Source: Archangium violaceum Cb vi76
GTDB lineage: Bacteria; Myxococcota; Myxococcia; Myxococcales; Myxococcaceae
Direction of reading: 5' to 3'
DNA: 64,000 bases
Assembly: GCF_000733295.1 (NCBI RefSeq)
Contig: NZ_JPMI01000233.1
Span: 186,001-250,000 of the forward strand
Below are positions 1-7,400 of the stretch, piece after piece. Under the pieces are notes generated by a model. That model was not told where the DNA came from. It worked only from the letters and a program-made list of their open reading frames with translations, and did no database searches. The stretch's first letter is position 1. Each line of letters opens with the position of its first letter. Made by a program: the position numbers and the translations under genes.

Positions 1-1033
1 GGTCGTCGAGGACCTGCCCCATGAGCCGGGTGGGCTCGGGCAGCGTGATGGTGATTCCACTCGTCTCGCGATCTTCCTCCAGCGTCACGGGGGCCGAGGA
101 GCCCGTCGCGCGTTGAGGGCTGGAGGCCTCGAAGCGGTAGCTCCCGGCCGTGAGCTGCTCGAAGCGCCAGCGGCCGGAGGCGTCCGTCACGGTTCCATCC
201 CAGCGCGCATCGGTGAGCGTCTGGAGGCTCTGCGTGGAGGGGACGGGCGTGACGGTGACCCCGGACACGGGGGCGCCGCTCGCATCCACCACCGTCCCGG
301 AGACGGCGGCTCCGGAGCGGACCGCCACCGTCACCCGCTGGGGCACGGAAGAGGCCTGGCCCACGGAGAGCTGCTGCCACACGGGCGAGAAGCCCCGCGC
401 CGAGACCTTGAGCACCAGCCGGCCCGTCGGGAGCGCCTGCAGGAGCGCGCGGCCCGACCCATCCGTGGTCGCCGAGCGGGGCTGCTGGGTGCGTGCTTCC
501 ACGATGGCGCCTGGCACCGCGCGCCGCGAGCCCGCCTCCACGACCTCGACCTCGAGGGACGCCGCGGGCCGCAGGTGGAGGACGAGGGGCTCGCTCCGCT
601 CGCTCAGCCAGAGCGAGAGGGGGCCGGCCTGAAGGGAGCCGTGCCGGGCCTCGAGCTGGTAGGCGCGGGGGGTGAGCCCGGTGAAGGTGAAGGTGCCGTC
701 CTTCTCCGTGTGCGCCGAGCGCACCGGATTCGAATCCAGCAGCACGGTGGCGTCCGCGACCGGCAGCTCCTGGGGATCCAACACCAGGACCTGCAGCCGC
801 AGGGAGCCCTCGGGATCCTTGTCTGGGACGATGGGGAGCGTGTTGGCCTCGGAGAGCCCCAGTCCACGAGACGCGACATTCTGGGAGCGAACCATGACCC
901 GGCTCTTGCGTTCGGGCGATGCGCTCTTCCCGTCGGCCGGTTCATCCCCCGCCGGAGCGTTCAGCCCCCTCAGTGTCAGCAGGATTGCTCCCAGCACCAC
1001 CAGTCCGAGCACCACCAGACCAAGACGCTTCAT
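1..1033 (-). CDS. Carboxypeptidase-regulatory-like repeat protein, 3' end outside window
   Basis: The reading frame is open from an ATG at 1033 to the window edge, about 344 residues with no stop. An alternative in-frame ATG lies at 1039; neither has a convincing ribosome site. The N-terminus is one hydrophobic segment (KRLGLVVLGLVVLGAILL), so the protein is probably membrane anchored with the rest outside the cytoplasm. The remainder is a series of beta-sandwich repeats of the carboxypeptidase regulatory-like type, recognisable by repeated phrases such as VADATVLLDSNPV, GTVVDASGAPVSGVTV and TDASGRWRFEQL. Such domains are common in myxobacterial surface proteins and have no catalytic residues; the role is unknown. 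It lies downstream of the 1116-3198 operon but beyond a terminator, so it is probably a separate unit. Confidence 0.75.
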   Translation of the reverse strand, partial: MKRLGLVVLGLVVLGAILLTLRGLNAPAGDEPADGKSASPERKSRVMVRSQNVASRGLGLSEANTLPIVPDKDPEGSLRLQVLVLDPQELPVADATVLLDSNPVRSAHTEKDGTFTFTGLTPRAYQLEARHGSLQAGPLSLWLSERSEPLVLHLRPAASLEVEVVEAGSRRAVPGAIVEARTQQPRSATTDGSGRALLQALPTGRLVLKVSARGFSPVWQQLSVGQASSVPQRVTVAVRSGAAVSGTVVDASGAPVSGVTVTPVPSTQSLQTLTDARWDGTVTDASGRWRFEQLTAGSYRFEASSPQRATGSSAPVTLEEDRETSGITITLPEPTRLMGQVLDD

Positions 1034-1052
1034 GGGCATGTCATCACGCGAG

Positions 1053-1101
1053 CGGAGAAAAGAAAGGGGGGCACACGGAGTCCTGTTCCGTGGCCCCCCT
1101 T
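1053..1101 (-). terminator. Rho-independent terminator
   Basis: The arms at 1064-1079 and 1087-1101 pair over 15 bp with a single bulged A and a 7-nt loop. Read on the minus strand, the stem is followed by TTTCTTTTCTC. It sits 15 bp past the stop of the small secreted protein gene, so it should end the 3198-1116 operon. Confidence 0.8.
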
Positions 1102-1115
1102 CGGAAATCAGCAGA

Positions 1116-1385
1116 TTACCGGTCGAACGCGGCGTCCGTCAGGGCGCCCGAGGAAGCGCTGGTGGTGGGCGCGGCCAGGCCGTACTCGTAGTACTCCACG
1201 TAGTACACCTCGTCCGGAGTCTCGATGATGATGATGACGATCTCCGAGTCAGCGACGTTGGTGGTCGGGCCTTCGTAGGCGGCGGTCCGGTCGGTGGCGG
1301 CGGCGGAGGCAGGCACCGCGAAGGACGTGGCGGCGAGACCAGCGAAGAGACCGAGCAGCGACAGACGGGTGAGGAACTTCTTCAT
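1116..1385 (-). CDS. Small secreted peptide of unknown function
   Basis: It encodes 89 residues from the ATG at 1385, which is preceded by CAAGGAGTCACGTCC and so has a good ribosome site; the longer upstream reading frame has no such support. Residues 1-27 are a classical Sec signal peptide (MKKFLTRLSLLGLFAGLAATSFAVPASA). The mature part is only about 60 residues, acidic, with a strongly hydrophobic IVIIIIE stretch followed by tyrosines (VYYVEYYEYG). No cysteines and no known family were recognised. It is the third gene on the strand after a DUF5819 protein and an HTTM protein, and a terminator follows directly. By analogy with the sdpABC arrangement it could be the substrate peptide of those two proteins, but that rests on gene order only. 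Confidence 0.65.
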   Translation of the reverse strand: MKKFLTRLSLLGLFAGLAATSFAVPASAAATDRTAAYEGPTTNVADSEIVIIIIETPDEVYYVEYYEYGLAAPTTSASSGALTDAAFDR

Positions 1386-1486
1386 GGACGTGACTCCTTG
1401 AAGCACTACTCCGGGGGTGGGGACTGCTACTGCCCTGACGGCCTGCCCGGCATGCCGGGCCCTCCGCCAGCTTCTCCCCTCCGGGT

Positions 1487-2527
1487 TCATCCCGGAGGAG
1501 GCGAGCCTGATGACGACCCCGTCTCCACTCCCGCTTCGAGGGACATGGAGGGCTGCTGCCGGGTCTGGAAACGCTGACGCAGCCGCTCGAGCCAGCGGCC
1601 GATCGCGCGGTACTCCTCGTCACCCATGAGCGCCAGGTCCACGGACGTCATGAAGAGCGAGAAGGTGATGAGGCCGAGGAACAGCGCGATGCCCAGGTGG
1701 AAGGTGAAGCCCAACACCACGGCCACCATGCGGGTGTAGCGGTTGAGGAAGAGCAGGAAGGGGAAGGCCACCTGGAACGCCACGGTGCCGTACGACAGGG
1801 CCGTCACCACGAAGGCGTCGCGGTAGATCCACTCGGTGACGCCCGGCCAGACGAACTGGCCGCCACGGAAGGCGTAGTAGAGGGCGGTGCCTTCCTGCCA
1901 CACCGGGCCCTGCACCTTGTAGAGGCCCGCCAGCCCATAGACGAGGCTGATCTGCATGGCGATGGCGAGCATCGCCGTGTTGTGGAACATGGCGCTCACG
2001 GGGGCCCACGGTCCGGGCGCCTCCGGCCGGGCCTGGCGCCGGCTCGCATCCATGGAGAAGTACGCGCTGACATCCGCGAACGTCGCGTACACGAGGACGA
2101 GGTGGATGATGTTGTCTCCCCCATCCCAGATTCCGGGGAAGCGCTGGTGCAGCGACCAGAGGAAGACGTAGTTGAGCGGGGTGAGGAAGCGGGTGCGCCA
2201 GCCCACCAGCCACAGGGCCGCCACGAGGATTCCGAGGTGGAAGATCACCTCGAAGTACACGGGCGAGCGGCTCCAGGAGTAGAGCGAGAAGTTGGCCGAG
2301 CGGGCCATGTCCGCGGCGAACACCTCATAGGGCCACAGCCCGTTGGGCCCGAAGAGGTAGCGCCGGTGCGCGTAGTTGATGAGGTACTCGATGAGGATGG
2401 CCGAGCCCGCGAGGATGCGGAACAGGCTGGCGCCGATCAGGAAGCGGGGCTGGGACATCCGCGCGATGAGCTCATTCCACGCGGCGGCGATCCCCGGCGG
2501 CGCGGACGGGGAAGCGGAGGTGCTCAT
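1487..2527 (-). CDS. HTTM-domain integral membrane protein (SdpB/gamma-carboxylase-like)
   Basis: It encodes 346 residues with several hydrophobic helices spread through the chain. The N-terminal part (FLIGASLFRILAGSAILIEYL), the YLFGPNGLWPYE stretch and the segment around SLHQRFPGIWDGGDNIIHLVLVY are typical of HTTM proteins, the membrane family that includes vitamin-K-dependent gamma-carboxylase and Bacillus SdpB. In Bacillus, SdpB works with SdpA to turn the SdpC precursor into an exported killing peptide. The start overlaps the stop of the upstream DUF5819 gene by 4 bp (ATGA), so the two are translationally coupled. Function here is inferred from family only; no enzymatic activity can be claimed. 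Confidence 0.8.
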   Translation of the reverse strand: MSTSASPSAPPGIAAAWNELIARMSQPRFLIGASLFRILAGSAILIEYLINYAHRRYLFGPNGLWPYEVFAADMARSANFSLYSWSRSPVYFEVIFHLGILVAALWLVGWRTRFLTPLNYVFLWSLHQRFPGIWDGGDNIIHLVLVYATFADVSAYFSMDASRRQARPEAPGPWAPVSAMFHNTAMLAIAMQISLVYGLAGLYKVQGPVWQEGTALYYAFRGGQFVWPGVTEWIYRDAFVVTALSYGTVAFQVAFPFLLFLNRYTRMVAVVLGFTFHLGIALFLGLITFSLFMTSVDLALMGDEEYRAIGRWLERLRQRFQTRQQPSMSLEAGVETGSSSGSPPPG

Positions 2528-3198
2528 GGCTCCTTCACCTCCTCATAGGGCTGCCAGGGCAGCTCCGTGTAGTTCGTGTCTCCGGTGGCCTCGCTCTCCA
2601 TGCGCTGGGAGAAGGGCGGCGCCTTGATGGTGGCCATGCGGACGCGGACCTGTTTCATGCGCAGCGACGGGTAGAGGTTGGCACAGGCCGCGGAGGCCAC
2701 ACGGCCCAGCACGCGGGAGCCCAACCGCTTCGTGTGCTCACGCTGCCGCTCCACCTGCGCCACGGCCTGCCGGTACTGCTCCGTGTCCGCGGGCTTCGAC
2801 AGGAGCTTCTTCGTCACCTCGTCATCGTCGGGTGTGAGCTGGCTGATGCCCACCGTCTGGGCTCGATCCAACCGGTCCGCTGGCGTCAGCCGGTAACGCT
2901 GCTTGAGCTCGTGCAGCGGCAGGGTGATGTTCACCCAGGGCTGCTCCTGCACCACCCCCTGCGCGTCCTCACCCCGGCAGGACACCAGCACGTAGCGCGT
3001 CAGGGCATCCACATTCGGCGCGAACAGCGTCCAGCGCTGCTCGAAGAACGGGCGGATGTACCCCTCCACCACTGGCATCAGCCGCAGCTTCACCGGGTTG
3101 AGCGGCGTCAGGTATGCCATTGTCATGGCGAAGTGCACCGCCAGGACTGCGATCAGCGCGGCGGGCAGCACGCGCATCACCTTCTCCGGCAGTGTCAT
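2524..3198 (-). CDS. DUF5819 family protein
   Basis: It encodes 224 residues. The ATG at 3198 was chosen because GAGGAAATTC lies directly upstream; in-frame GTG and ATG codons at 3243 and 3231 lack this. There is one membrane segment near the N-terminus (VLPAALIAVLAVHFAMTMAYLTPLNP), followed by the family hallmark in which the chain passes a point such as YIRPFFEQRWTLFAPNV. DUF5819 proteins are often encoded next to HTTM proteins, and the 4-bp overlap with the next gene fits a conserved two-protein membrane unit resembling SdpA plus SdpB. The biochemical role is unknown. Confidence 0.75.
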   Translation of the reverse strand: MTLPEKVMRVLPAALIAVLAVHFAMTMAYLTPLNPVKLRLMPVVEGYIRPFFEQRWTLFAPNVDALTRYVLVSCRGEDAQGVVQEQPWVNITLPLHELKQRYRLTPADRLDRAQTVGISQLTPDDDEVTKKLLSKPADTEQYRQAVAQVERQREHTKRLGSRVLGRVASAACANLYPSLRMKQVRVRMATIKAPPFSQRMESEATGDTNYTELPWQPYEEVKEP

Positions 3199-3477
3199 GA
3201 ATTTCCTCGTACCCAAGGAAAGAACCGTCATCTTGGAGGCCACGAAAACAGCCAGATGACGATTATTCGATTAGCACGGTTTGACACACTGAGCAATCAC
3301 CCCCCGTGATGTTGGAAATGGGGTCCGATTGTTGTTGCTTCAAGCGCAACAGGTGTTGCCAGGCAAGCTTCGGAGTCCTGTTTCCGAGGCCGGATGGTGT
3401 TTCATCACCGTCTGGTGCGACATGCCTCCGAGCTCCGGCAGGGCCCAGCCGAGGGGAGGAGTAGGAGCCGCCGTGGC

Positions 3478-5085
3478 TCAGAAGGGGACCTCGCCGAGGA
3501 GGCGCCGGAGGTTCTTCTCTATCCGCGCCTCTGCTTGAACGAGCACCTCTCTCCCATCCCCCAGGCGCCACAACCCTCGGGCATCCGCCTCCCGTAGGGC
3601 TGCCTCTGGTCCGAACACGACCTGGACCTCGGAGACCTGCGAGTCCAGCACCGCGAAGCGATGAGGGCCCCCCCTGGATTCGAGCACCTGATTGAGCAGC
3701 CCGACCACCGCGCCAATGTCCTCGAGCGAGTGCGAGTTGCGAGCCTTGACCGAGAAGCGCTGTCCGTCAGCGTAGGCCCTCAGCGTGTACTCGTCGCTCG
3801 AGGGCGGCTGGAAGAAATCGGCCGGGAGGGTTTTCGGAGGGAGTTGTTCAAACACCACCCCGGCCAGCGCTGGGCGCACCTTCCAGGCCAGCGTCACCAG
3901 CAACTCGTCATGCCGGCGGGGAAAGTCCCTTGTCTCGAGGTTGATGACAAAGGCTCGCTGAGCCTGACGCATGATGGAGCTCAAGGAGAGGCTTCGCGGC
4001 TCGTCTTCCATCGTGGGTGTTGCCGCGGGCACCAGCTTCCACTCGCGCGCCCAGGCCTTCATCTCCGCGAGCGAAGAAAAGTTCCTGACCGTGGCGAGGG
4101 GCTCGGAGGCACCCTGAAGCTCGGGAGACCTGGAGGCGGACATGGCGAAGCGAGCGGTCGCCGTCCAGCTGCTCGCGACCCACTTCTCCAGGCATCGCCC
4201 GACTGTCAGCGCATCGACTCTCCCGGGTGGGTTGGGGATGGGCGGGCACTTCCACGCTTGCTCCTCCTCCCACTGCCGCGCGAACTCGTCTCTCATGGCC
4301 TCCCGCCGCTCCCACTCCGCTCGTATCTCACCGCTGGCCCGGCGCCACAGCTCCTCGCGGAGCCCTTGGGCCACGGGCTCCTGCTTGCGTGAGAGCCGAT
4401 ACATGGCGGTAACGAACAGCTCCTCCCGGCTCTGATTCAAGATGCGGCGGACAGCGCTCTCGAGGGCGGGGGTGAACCGGGGGGAGTCGAAGAGGCTGTG
4501 GTGGGCGAGCACCCACGTGATGGGGGCGTCCTCTCGGGCGAAGAGCGCTGTTGTCTCGCTCCCCGGGCAGCGCACCAGCTTGCGCCAGAGCAGCTCGGTG
4601 AGAAGAGGGGGCTCCCTGGCGGTGTCGGCCAACCGCTCCCTCAGCCACGCGCACGGCACGCCCTCGTCGTGGAGCCCTTTGAGAAAGTTCATGTCGTCCG
4701 GAGGCTTGTCATCGCCGTGGTCACCGAGTCCCAGGACCACCCCATGAGTCCCCCAGAGCTCATCGAGGCTCCGCGCCGAAGCTGCCGCCTGACGGAGCGC
4801 GGAGAGGAACTTCGTCCCCATCTCCTGATCACCCTCCAGCAAGCGGGCTCGCACATAGGAGAGCGGGGGGCCCTGCTCCAACTCGTGGTGGAAGCCCTCC
4901 ACCCGCGAGGGCAGTGGACCGGCGAAGCGCGGCGGCAAGGGTGCCGCGACCCGATCGAGAGGGAGGCGCGGCAGCTCCCTGCCGGACCGCGTGGACGCTC
5001 CGGACTCGGGCTCGCGGACCAGGATGTAAACGGTGCCTCCCAGAACGAGGCCCACCAGAACGACGACGAATGGCCACGGCTTCAC
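3478..5085 (-). CDS. Membrane-anchored hypothetical protein
   Basis: It encodes 535 residues from the GTG at 5085, which has CTGGGAGTACTGAC upstream and begins VKPWPFVVVLVGLVLGGTVYILV, a single N-terminal membrane anchor. A longer frame reaches 5412 but its extra sequence is His/Arg-rich and unlike coding DNA. The rest is soluble, mostly helical and arginine-rich (for example REELWRRASGEIRAEWERREAMRDEFARQWEEEQAWKC), and could form an ARM/HEAT-like solenoid. I do not recognise the family. It is divergent from the lipoprotein gene at 5233. Confidence 0.6.
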   Translation of the reverse strand: MKPWPFVVVLVGLVLGGTVYILVREPESGASTRSGRELPRLPLDRVAAPLPPRFAGPLPSRVEGFHHELEQGPPLSYVRARLLEGDQEMGTKFLSALRQAAASARSLDELWGTHGVVLGLGDHGDDKPPDDMNFLKGLHDEGVPCAWLRERLADTAREPPLLTELLWRKLVRCPGSETTALFAREDAPITWVLAHHSLFDSPRFTPALESAVRRILNQSREELFVTAMYRLSRKQEPVAQGLREELWRRASGEIRAEWERREAMRDEFARQWEEEQAWKCPPIPNPPGRVDALTVGRCLEKWVASSWTATARFAMSASRSPELQGASEPLATVRNFSSLAEMKAWAREWKLVPAATPTMEDEPRSLSLSSIMRQAQRAFVINLETRDFPRRHDELLVTLAWKVRPALAGVVFEQLPPKTLPADFFQPPSSDEYTLRAYADGQRFSVKARNSHSLEDIGAVVGLLNQVLESRGGPHRFAVLDSQVSEVQVVFGPEAALREADARGLWRLGDGREVLVQAEARIEKNLRRLLGEVPF

Positions 5086-5232
5086 GTCAGTACTCCCAGG
5101 CGGCAGTGAGGACTCCACGCGCGCATGAATGAGCGTGTCAGAACGGGAACCCTGACTCAAATGGTGATGGTGACGACGGCCTTCGTCCCGCGTCCTTCCT
5201 CTGTCCGGGCGCGAATGGGAGCTTGAACGCCT

Positions 5233-5799
5233 ATGCGCTTGCATGCCCCCCTGCTGGCCCTGGTGTTGGTCTCCCTGGCCACCGCCTGTCACGAAGATGT
5301 GCTCCTTCCACCGTTGGAGGAGGAGCCTCCTCCGTTCGCCTTCGCGCTGTATCTCGAGGACGGCCAGTTGAGACCCCACGCCGACGTCCTGCTGGTGCGC
5401 CGCCCCAAGCACCTGGAGCGCGTCTACTCGCTCTCTCTCGCTGAGGACACGGAGTCAGGGGGTGAGCAGGCCAGGCTGCTCTTCGGCATCATCGAGGCGG
5501 AGTTCAGGGGTGCTGGGGTCTATGTCGCCAATAGCCCGAGCCAGAACGCGCAGGTTCAGGCGGACGTGCAGTACCTGCAGAACCTGGGCGCCACGAACAT
5601 CCGGGTGAATCAGCAGCAACTCATGGTGGAAAACCGCCAGCGCGTGGGAGTCAATCGACCGGACCTTCAGTTCGACTATAACGGCCGCCGCTATCATGTC
5701 GAATACGACACACCCGTTTCGGGCCGTGGCCCCGCCCACCAGTCGCGAGCCACCTCCAACGACCCGAACGCGGAGATCATCCTGCTGATCGTGCCCTGA
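5233..5799 (+). CDS. Lipoprotein with PD-(D/E)xK-like C-terminus, candidate toxin
   Basis: It encodes 188 residues. Residues 1-19 form a lipoprotein signal ending in the lipobox LATAC (Cys19). The C-terminal 50 residues carry RPDLQFDYNGRRYHVEYD: PD at 143-144, then a glycine turn and E157-x-D159 on a predicted beta strand, followed by a conserved-looking GRGPAHQSRATSNDPNAEIILLIV tail. This spacing resembles restriction-endonuclease-fold domains found at the ends of polymorphic toxins. The next gene starts 17 bp downstream on the same strand and would be the natural immunity partner. The lipoprotein class is clear; nuclease and toxin roles are inference, and the last catalytic position is D rather than the usual K. 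Confidence 0.6.
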   Translation: MRLHAPLLALVLVSLATACHEDVLLPPLEEEPPPFAFALYLEDGQLRPHADVLLVRRPKHLERVYSLSLAEDTESGGEQARLLFGIIEAEFRGAGVYVANSPSQNAQVQADVQYLQNLGATNIRVNQQQLMVENRQRVGVNRPDLQFDYNGRRYHVEYDTPVSGRGPAHQSRATSNDPNAEIILLIVP

Positions 5800-5816
5800 G
5801 GAGCGAGGCTGACCTG

Positions 5817-6548
5817 ATGACCGGAGACATGAAGGGATTGCTCCTGGATGATCGCTGGGCTCCCGTCACGTCGGAGCTGGGGTTTCTGGAAACCGATGCG
5901 GAGCACGCCGCCCGCGCCTTTACTGCGTGGCAGGCAGGGCTGGGGGGGAGCCGTGGCATCGCCGTGCAGGTACAACCGGTCGCGGGCACCTTGGAGCAGG
6001 CTCTGAGCGCCCTGTTGCCCCTGACCAGTCCGGAGCCGCGGCGGTACCTCTTCATGCCGACGCGCGGCGCCTGGACGGGGTACGTCGACAACGCGCGGGG
6101 GGGAACCGATGCCGCGAGCGCCATGGCCGTCATGGCCCGGACGCTGGGCTGCCGTGGCTTGCGTGTGGTCGCGGTGCCCCACACCCTCCGCAAGACCCAA
6201 GGGGGTCGCTATGGTGCTGTCATGCTCGAGGTGTACGGCCCGCACCAGACGGCCTGGATCAATACCGTGCGCGCGGTGAGCGCCTCCAATGACGGGGGCC
6301 GCTGGGTCTTCGACCAGTGCGGCGAGCCTTTCTCCTTCGAGAAGGTGGAGCAGTACCAGGCGCGCCGGGTGAGGGACCGGTTCACCTTCGACATGCTCGA
6401 GGAGTACTTGCATCACCTGGGGCTGTCGCCCTTCGAGGAGGATTTCTACCTGCCGGAAGGCGCACCCGCGTGGCTGGTGGAGAAGACAGGCCCTGTCGCC
6501 CCCACGCATGAGGAGTTCACCCTGGCCCGGGCTCGGAAGGATTTCTGA
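5817..6548 (+). CDS. Hypothetical protein, possible immunity partner
   Basis: It encodes 243 residues, with the ATG at 5817 preceded by GCGAGGCTGACCTG. There is no signal peptide and no membrane segment, so it should be cytoplasmic. The sequence is globular and mixed alpha/beta (ALLPLTSPEPRRYLFMPTRGAWTGYVDN, then GRYGAVMLEVYGPHQTAWINTVRAV), and no enzyme motif is visible. It begins 17 bp after the lipoprotein at 5233 and is almost certainly co-transcribed with it. Position and cytoplasmic character suggest an immunity protein for that lipoprotein, but I do not recognise the family. Confidence 0.6.
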   Translation: MTGDMKGLLLDDRWAPVTSELGFLETDAEHAARAFTAWQAGLGGSRGIAVQVQPVAGTLEQALSALLPLTSPEPRRYLFMPTRGAWTGYVDNARGGTDAASAMAVMARTLGCRGLRVVAVPHTLRKTQGGRYGAVMLEVYGPHQTAWINTVRAVSASNDGGRWVFDQCGEPFSFEKVEQYQARRVRDRFTFDMLEEYLHHLGLSPFEEDFYLPEGAPAWLVEKTGPVAPTHEEFTLARARKDF

Positions 6549-6676
6549 CGCACGTTCCTCCCCGAGGCGGTGAACGCTTTCACGGAGTGGACAAGACGCG
6601 GCGTGACGTGACTTGGATGCGCGAGGCGGGAGTTGGCGCCACTGCCTCGGGCGATGGTTGAACCCAGGCAACGGCG

Positions 6677-6703
6677 CCCGCCTCCGGGAGGTCCGGAGGC
6701 GGG
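6677..6703. terminator. Strong GC hairpin, likely terminator
   Basis: Arms CCCGCCTCCGG (6677-6687) and its complement (6693-6703) enclose a 5-nt loop, giving an 11-bp perfect stem. No U-tract follows on either strand. It lies just past the 3' end of the decayed cytochrome gene on the minus strand and may be its old terminator. Confidence 0.4.
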
Positions 6704-6740
6704 GCATGAGAGGGGCGGGGGAGCACGCTGTTCTCGTCTG

Positions 6741-7245
6741 CTACTGGCCGTCGAGCTTGCCGTCCAGGTTGCGGTCGAGCGCGATGCGCGTGCCCGAGCC
6801 CGGCGGAACCGCGGTGAAGGTCACCTCCTGGCCCGCCTTGGTTGCCAGCGCGCGGAGAGCCGTGGTGGTGATGTTCGCGGTGCCGTCGTCGGGCTTCCAC
6901 GTCCCGGCGGTGCGGTCGTAGAGGAAGCCCTTGGGCTTGCCGCCCACGACCGGCTTCGCCACCAGGTCGGCCTCATGGGTGGAGCCGCCGAGGACCTATG
7001 ATCTGGCTGATTCCCTCGAAGCTCGATTTGCCGTCGGTGCCATAGAAGCCCTGCGAGGCGTCGATGGTGTGGCAGCCATTGCAGTTGAAGCCGTTGTCCG
7101 AGCCGATCGCGAGGCCGTCCACGCGGCGGCTGCCGAAGTAGAAGTCGCGGCCGGCCTGCTGGGCGGGGGTGAGCGACTCGGGCGCGGGGTCCGAAGAGGT
7201 TTTGTTGGGAACTCTTCGGGCCGCTGGACTGGAGGGGGTGGTTCG
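6741..7245 (-). pseudogene. Decayed c-type cytochrome gene
   Basis: Two pieces of one protein are readable on the minus strand. The first (about 7245 down to 6985) reads TPAQQAGRDFYFGSRRVDG, then FNCNGCHTIDASQGFYGTDG, that is a c-type haem motif CNGCH in a typical cytochrome c setting, and ends at an in-frame TGA after SQIIGPRRLHP. The second (6962-6741) continues in another frame with KPVVGGKPKGFLYDRTAGTWKP and ends ALDRNLDGKLDGQ. A stop at 7246-7248 cuts off the 5' part and there is no start. The middle of the protein appears deleted and the frame is shifted. Related intact proteins are large secreted myxobacterial cytochromes; the remnant cannot be functional. Confidence 0.7.
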
Positions 7246-7348
7246 CTAGAGCGCGGTGTCCATAAGGGGAAGCGCACCGTACAGACGAGGACTGACATGC
7301 GTGCCCTCCTCCAAAGCGAACCCTCCAGCGCCCCTAACTGACATTCTT

Positions 7349-7367
7349 GTCATCTTCGCGTCATCTT
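7349..7367 (+). promoter_or_regulatory. Tandem repeat, candidate response-regulator box
   Basis: GTCATCTT occurs at 7349-7356 and again at 7360-7367, a period of exactly 11 bp, 34-52 bp upstream of the efflux operon start. OmpR/PhoB-family regulators typically bind tandem direct repeats with about one helical turn spacing, and this operon encodes such a regulator. Binding is inferred. Confidence 0.4.
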
Positions 7368-7400
7368 GGTGCCCGCCCGATTCTCTAGAGATATGGGCGC

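Noticed and set aside
3263-3477. Short frames between the DUF5819 gene and the 535-residue protein
   Set aside because: They lack ribosome sites and the composition is not coding-like. A small TGTTGC/GCAACA hairpin is present but has no clear role.
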